Shown: piece by piece, positions 59,324 through 64,000 of the stretch
Numbering within the stretch: the stretch's first letter is position 1
Layout: each line of letters begins with the position of its first letter
NCBI GenBank assembly: GCA_030062745.1
Contig: CP099848.1
Location: 10,189,501 to 10,253,500, forward strand
Direction: 5' to 3'
Length of the DNA stretch: 64,000 nt
From: Capitulum mitella
Taxonomy: Eukaryota > Arthropoda > Thecostraca > Pollicipedomorpha > Pollicipedidae
The notes under the pieces: model-generated
Databases searched by the model: none
Told to the model about the DNA's origin: nothing
Seen by the model: the letters and a program-made list of their open reading frames with translations, nothing else
Program-made: the position numbers and the translations under genes

Positions 59324-60425
59324 TCAAGGTACGGGAGATAGCTCTTCAAGTTTGCGTACAAACTCTCCACGGGTTCGAGAGGCGGTGATGTCCGGCGGCA
59401 GGCGGCTCCAAGACGAGACCGCGCGATACGAAAGAGCCCTGCGGGCCAAAGACAGACGGAAAGTCGGCGGCTCTAGGGCGTCGGCCGCCGACGCCCGGGT
59501 GACACACTGGGACACAGCGGTACGATGAGCGAACAGGGACCGGACCACTACCAGAGCACGCGCGTCGTTCAGGGCTCGGAAGACACCAATGCTATAGCGC
59601 CTCGCAACTAGGTCCCGCACCGCGTCAGCCTAGCGTCCTCAAGGATGCCGACGCCGAATCCCGCTTATGAGCCCCGGAGACGACCCTGGCTCCAAAGTTC
59701 ATCACCCTCTGAACTCTGCTAAGGTGGCACGACGCGGTCCCGCCCCAGACCGAAAGGCAGTAAAGGATGTGGGGGAAAACATGTGACTGGATTTGGAGTG
59801 TCCGGACCTTGGGCGTAAGGTGATGACGTATCTTATATAAACAGAGCAAGATGGAGGTGCACTTTTTGGTAACCTTGGATATGTGCTCCTCCCAGGACAA
59901 GGAGCTGTCGATAGTGACTCCCAGCATCTTCACGGACGGAGAAGCGGTAAATGTGTGGCCGGCAAAGTTAAGATGGAAGGATGAAGTCTTCTTGAGGTTA
60001 TGGGCTGTGCCGACAAGGAGCAAAGTTGTTTTGGATGGATTCATTTTCAAGGAGTTGGTTGTAAAGTAGGATCTGACAGCAAGAAAAGTCTCTTCTTGCC
60101 GGAATTTTAGGATGGATAAATGACCAGGATGAGCGAAATCTAGTAACTGGGTGTCATCGGCATAGGATACTAGACGTCCGTGAGGCAAATAGGATGGAAG
60201 GTTGTTCGTGGAGATGCTGAAGAGGGTAGGACCGACAATGGGCCCCTGTGGAACACCGTGAGAGAGAGGAAGGGAGGGAGAACCACCTCTCACCACCTGC
60301 CGCCGATCAGCCAGGTGACTCTCGAACCACTTGGGATCGATGCCATATCATTGGAGCTTGGTTAGGAGGGCGTCATGGTTGACACTGTTAAAAGCTCGAC
60401 CGAGGCCAATCGAGGCGACGGCGGC
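59324..60425 (-). mobile_element. LINE copy B, 3' segment in sense orientation
   Basis: Reads on the - strand from GRAFNSVNHDALLTKLQWYG (about 60,390) through GVPQGPIVGPTLFSI, YADDTQLLDFA (60,150) and the C-terminal SYRAVSSWSRLPPDIT (59,420) to a stop at about 59,322. It belongs to the same family as copy A. Frames are broken near 59,640 and 60,300. Confidence 0.92.
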
Positions 60426-60426
60426 G

Positions 60427-61228
60427 ACGTGGCCACCGTCACTGATGCAGGAGCGGGACAACGCGTATCGGAAGTGGCGTCAATCCCGAACCGAGAATGA
60501 TCTAGCCGCATACCGACGCCTTCGTAACAGCGTTAAGAGCCTTTTCGCTCGGGCTCAGCGCGATTTCCTGTGTGACAATATGCTTGCCGACTTTGCCGGT
60601 TTTTGGAGGGGCATAACAAGCTTCGCCTTTCAGCCCGCCAAGCGGGAAGGGGGTGCCGCCGGGGAAATGTCCGCTGAGCAGGCTGATGACTTCAACAGCC
60701 ACTTTGCGTCCGCGGGCCCTCGTATTGCTGCCGAGCTGGCAGCGGGCAGCCAAGGTGACACCCCACTTCCACCCAGACCACTACGCGTGACCACATCAAG
60801 TCTAAGTCTGTGTCATACGACTCTCCCTGGACTCTCGAGAGTTATGAGTGATTTGTCATTGTTGAGGGCGGTATACGCACGCGGCGTGCTGCCGTAAGCG
60901 CTGCGAAAATGTTTCCCCGTTCTAAGGCCACATTTACTTCATCTAATCAACAGCTCTATCGCCACTTGCGTTTTCCCTTCCTCCTGGAAGATGACCTCTG
61001 TTCTTCCTCTTCACAAATCAGGCCCGCGTGGCATCGCCAGCAATTTTAGACCTATATCTATCTTGCTTGCGCTGTCGAAGATATGTGGAAAAATCATGTG
61101 CACACAGTTGTCTTCTTATCTCTCCACCTACGACCTTCTAGCTCCATCACAATAGCATATAGACCATGCCACTCGATGGCGGACGCCCTGGTTGGCGCTG
61201 TTGAGTGGATGGTGCGTCGGATTGACCC
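60427..61228 (+). mobile_element. LINE copy B, inverted 5' segment
   Basis: Reads on the + strand: MQERDNAYRKWRQ, the linker VKSLFARAQRDFLCDNMLAD, GPRIAAELAAG, then NFRPISILLALSKICGK (about 61,050) and ADALVGAVEWMVRRID (61,175-61,225). In an intact element this segment lies directly upstream of the 3' segment, so it is an inversion of the 5' part. Confidence 0.92.
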
Positions 61229-61447
61229 CAGGTTTGCCTTCTTGTTTTATCTCGTAGTGTTGATCTCTGAACAACAATCTAAGCTGAACACGGGGTCGTA
61301 TTTCTAACATCACACCAGCAACCATTCGGTTCAAATTTATAAAAAATTTGTACATAAAAAATCGCGCACCGGGCTGCCTGCGTCTTCTTGTCGAGTGCTG
61401 TCCGCGGGCCGTCCTCGATAAGAAGACGCGGGCGGCCCGGCGCGCCA

Positions 61448-61449
61448 TT

Positions 61450-61480
<31 letters not shown>

Positions 61481-61490
61481 CTGGCGACCT

Positions 61491-61521
<31 letters not shown>

Positions 61522-61526
61522 ATATA
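61448..61526. repeat. TA-rich microsatellite pair
   Basis: Two (TA)n/(CATA)n runs separated by acataactggcgacct. Confidence 0.85.
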
Positions 61527-64000
61527 ACATAAATATTAGTTTAAACCGAATGGATGCCGGGGTTATGTTAAGATTCGGACCCCGTGCTAAGCATAGCTTG
61601 CTGCACAGACTCCAAACCCCAAACGCAATCGAGCAATTCCATGTCGCGGCTGATATTGTCGCGAAAGATTAACGCTACTCCGTGCTCCTGCGCGACAAGT
61701 ACAATTCCGGGCTGGGAGGAGGAGAAGATTCCATCCCCCTGCGATGTCAAAAACAGTTGGTTCAATTTCCTAGGGGAAAGTGGCGTTCGAAAGGCTCTAG
61801 CGAGGTCCGTATTTCTCGGGAAATAAATGTCAAAAATTCTAAAAGAGGGGAATGGGGGAGTCGAAATGAGGGTGCAAATAGGGTTTAATATATGCCAGTT
61901 TTCCGACCATATTTCATGGCCGATGTGGTTCTACTTTAAGCCATTCTACTGACTGTTGATAGGTCCATCACATATAACAGGAAGAGGTCGATTTTCAAAA
62001 CTCATAGGCGTATCTAAGCCGTATGAAAATGTGTACAAGTTTTAGAAAAATATTAATTTATCCTACAACATATTTGGGATCTGGCGAGCTTATCTGTGTT
62101 CGAAAAACATTACCATGCACATCACATGCCATGTTGCATACATATGACAAATACCATAGGCGGATCCAGCTATCAGAAAAGTGAGGTAGCTTTCTACATG
62201 GTGAACTATTGATAATCGGCTATCATTTTCAAACATATTGTCAACGCTATTTTGTACTGCGCTTAAAACTTGCATTTTGAGTTCACGGGCGTATCGAGTT
62301 TGAAATAACAGAATCATAGGTGTAGCTTGGGCACATAAATGGAGCATTTTTTTTGAAACTGTAGTTTTTTCATAAATTCTGAATCCACATATGTCACATG
62401 CCATATCATGAACACCTCACAAATGTTCATAGGCGGCTCCAGGTATCAGAAAAAGGGTGTATAAACACAGTAGCTCTGTTCTACTCGGTAAATCGAGTCC
62501 GAGCTCAGGAAAAAGAGGAAATAAAATACCCGCTTTTACATTACCTTGAAGCCGCCTCTGATCTTTATTTTCAATGAAATATATAGCATTTCATAAAAGT
62601 ATATGTGGAAATGGCAAAATCAGTCAAACAGATCCACATGCCTGTTACGCCCTGTAACGCGGTTACGTTTACATCACATTCGAGCCCAGTTCAGGTTTGC
62701 CGCCCGGCGGCCATGGCGAAGCCGTGGTCGCCGCCGCGCGAGGCTCGGAGCTTCCATGACCGCTCAGCTTGTCTGCCGTGCCGTTTCCAGCCCCATTTCC
62801 CCAGGGCCATGAACACGGGGGCATTGAAGAAACCAGACGTCGCGAGCCAGCGTCTAGCCGACGGTAACGCAATGTAGCTACAAGAATGTACAATGCCGAG
62901 CGGCCAGACAAAAAAAAAAAACGCCAGCGCCAAGGGCGGAAACCTACAAAAGCGATCGTCCGTTGACGTCAGCCGCCGGCAGCCCCAGTCGAGCCCGAAG
63001 AAGAAAGAACGTTCTCCCACGCCAAGCTGGCTACAGCGAATCAGCAAATGATGTGAAATGGAGTCTCTCTCAAAAAAGTAACGGGACATTTCGGCCAGCT
63101 CTGAGACAACAGCAGGCACCAGCTCGCCCTTGTTGCGGTCCAAAGACCCAGGAATGTGGAGCGGCGGTGAGCTGGGGCGGGATACTTCGTACCCACGTTA
63201 GAGAACGCAGCCAGCCGGAGGGCACAAGCCTCATGCCGGCACCGCCGGCGGCGGGCCGCGACGAAGTTTACCGTCACGCGCACCAATAAGGGAGCAGTGT
63301 GAGGCCGTAAATGCGCGCAGCGGACGCGTCCTTGGCGAACAGGAGGAGCCTGACGGACGGAGCCGAGACTCAGAGTTCCCGTCAGGTGCTGTATGACAGA
63401 GAGAAACAGACTGCCTCGGGTCATGTAGGCGGACGCTTCTGCCCGGGAGCAGTTCGCTGCTTCTCACTCCGCGCAGCAGCAGTAAGCCGGGCTGATTCTG
63501 GTCACCGAAAAACTCAGGCAGCGTTTTGAGGGGCATACCAAACACGCCCCCCTCCCGACAGCGATTAGGGGGTCAAATAGCCATTTGCCCCCTCCCGGAA
63601 GGCATGACTATTACTACTCAACCAGTGTTTGAAGCTGGTGGACGCTCAGAACCCAATCCACGGCCAGCGTTTGCCACAACGACGGCTCGCCAACCATCAT
63701 GCATACCCAGGAAACTAGTTGCCCCCCCCCAAAACGGAGTCGTTGGATCCGCCCTCTGTTTTTTGGATAAGCTGTGTTTCAGGTTAAGGCAAGCGCGTAT
63801 GTGTCGAATGGGCGGTGGCGGCAGATCATGACGCTTATTTCTTGGTATCGGGCGTGTCGTAGTTTGACTAACAATAAACATTTCATTCTATTGATTTTCG
63901 GAATGAACGAAAGGCAAGGACTTCAGAGACCGATGGTGGCAGAGGAGCGCGCGGAGAATGACGAAGGCAATGTTGGTTTTGAACTTAGTTCACCGCTAGG
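61527..64000. other. terminal intergenic DNA without a supported gene
   Basis: Apart from the repeats at 61.9-62.46 kb, it holds a GC-richer patch (62,690-63,480) with overlapping frames on both strands but no domain, and a C-tract at 63,721-63,730. Nothing here supports a gene. Confidence 0.45.
61900..62460. repeat. degenerate repeats with ATAGGCGGATCCAG motif
   Basis: The motif cataggcggatccagctatc followed by agaaaa occurs at about 62,155 and in variant form at 62,428, with a weaker copy near 62,005. Surrounding sequence is partly similar, suggesting diverged tandem or nested elements. Confidence 0.5.

Noticed and set aside
62605-63545. Possible gene in the GC-richer patch near the right end
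   Set aside because: Frames are short and overlapping on both strands with no recognisable motif or coherent splice sites.

Overview
The window is arthropod nuclear DNA. Two multi-exon genes with GT-AG introns can be rebuilt completely in frame. One is adducin (Drosophila hts) on the + strand. The other, on the - strand, is a Methuselah-type secretin-like GPCR, a receptor family expanded in arthropods. Exons use strongly GC-ending codons and sit in a CpG-rich, minisatellite-rich background, while the right half is AT-richer and full of mobile elements. A crustacean, possibly a barnacle, would fit, but that is inference only.

Layout. 1-7,076 is GC/CpG-rich DNA with a 33-bp minisatellite and no gene I can support. 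7,077-18,813 holds adducin: 13 coding exons, 2,310 nt, 769 residues, with aldolase-like head, neck, Pro/Ala-rich tail and a C-terminal MARCKS-related basic domain. 19,790-27,496 is a large imperfect palindrome between the 3' ends of the two convergent genes. Its left arm carries a 1.2-kb piggyBac-like MITE whose empty TTAA target site survives in the right arm. 27,904-39,656 (- strand) holds the Mth-like receptor: 7 coding exons, 2,487 nt, 828 residues. It has a signal peptide, a degenerate chitin-binding-type segment, three tandem copies of a Methuselah-ectodomain-like cysteine module, and seven membrane helices. Two perfect CRE octamers lie about 300 bp upstream of its start codon.

From about 40 kb to the end there is no host gene I can support. 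This part holds two dead LINE copies of one family (42.75-45.22 kb; 59.3-61.23 kb, the second with a twin-priming 5' inversion), a long-TIR element at 53.28-57.08 kb with a GC-rich, possibly captured, interior, several short interspersed repeat families ending in C-tracts, large GA/GACAGA microsatellites, and a sharply CpG-depleted block (49.6-51.1 kb) unlike the rest of the window.

The two host genes are functionally unrelated (spectrin-actin membrane skeleton; membrane signalling). What links them is the tail-to-tail arrangement around the palindrome, which could produce self-complementary RNA if either gene is read through.
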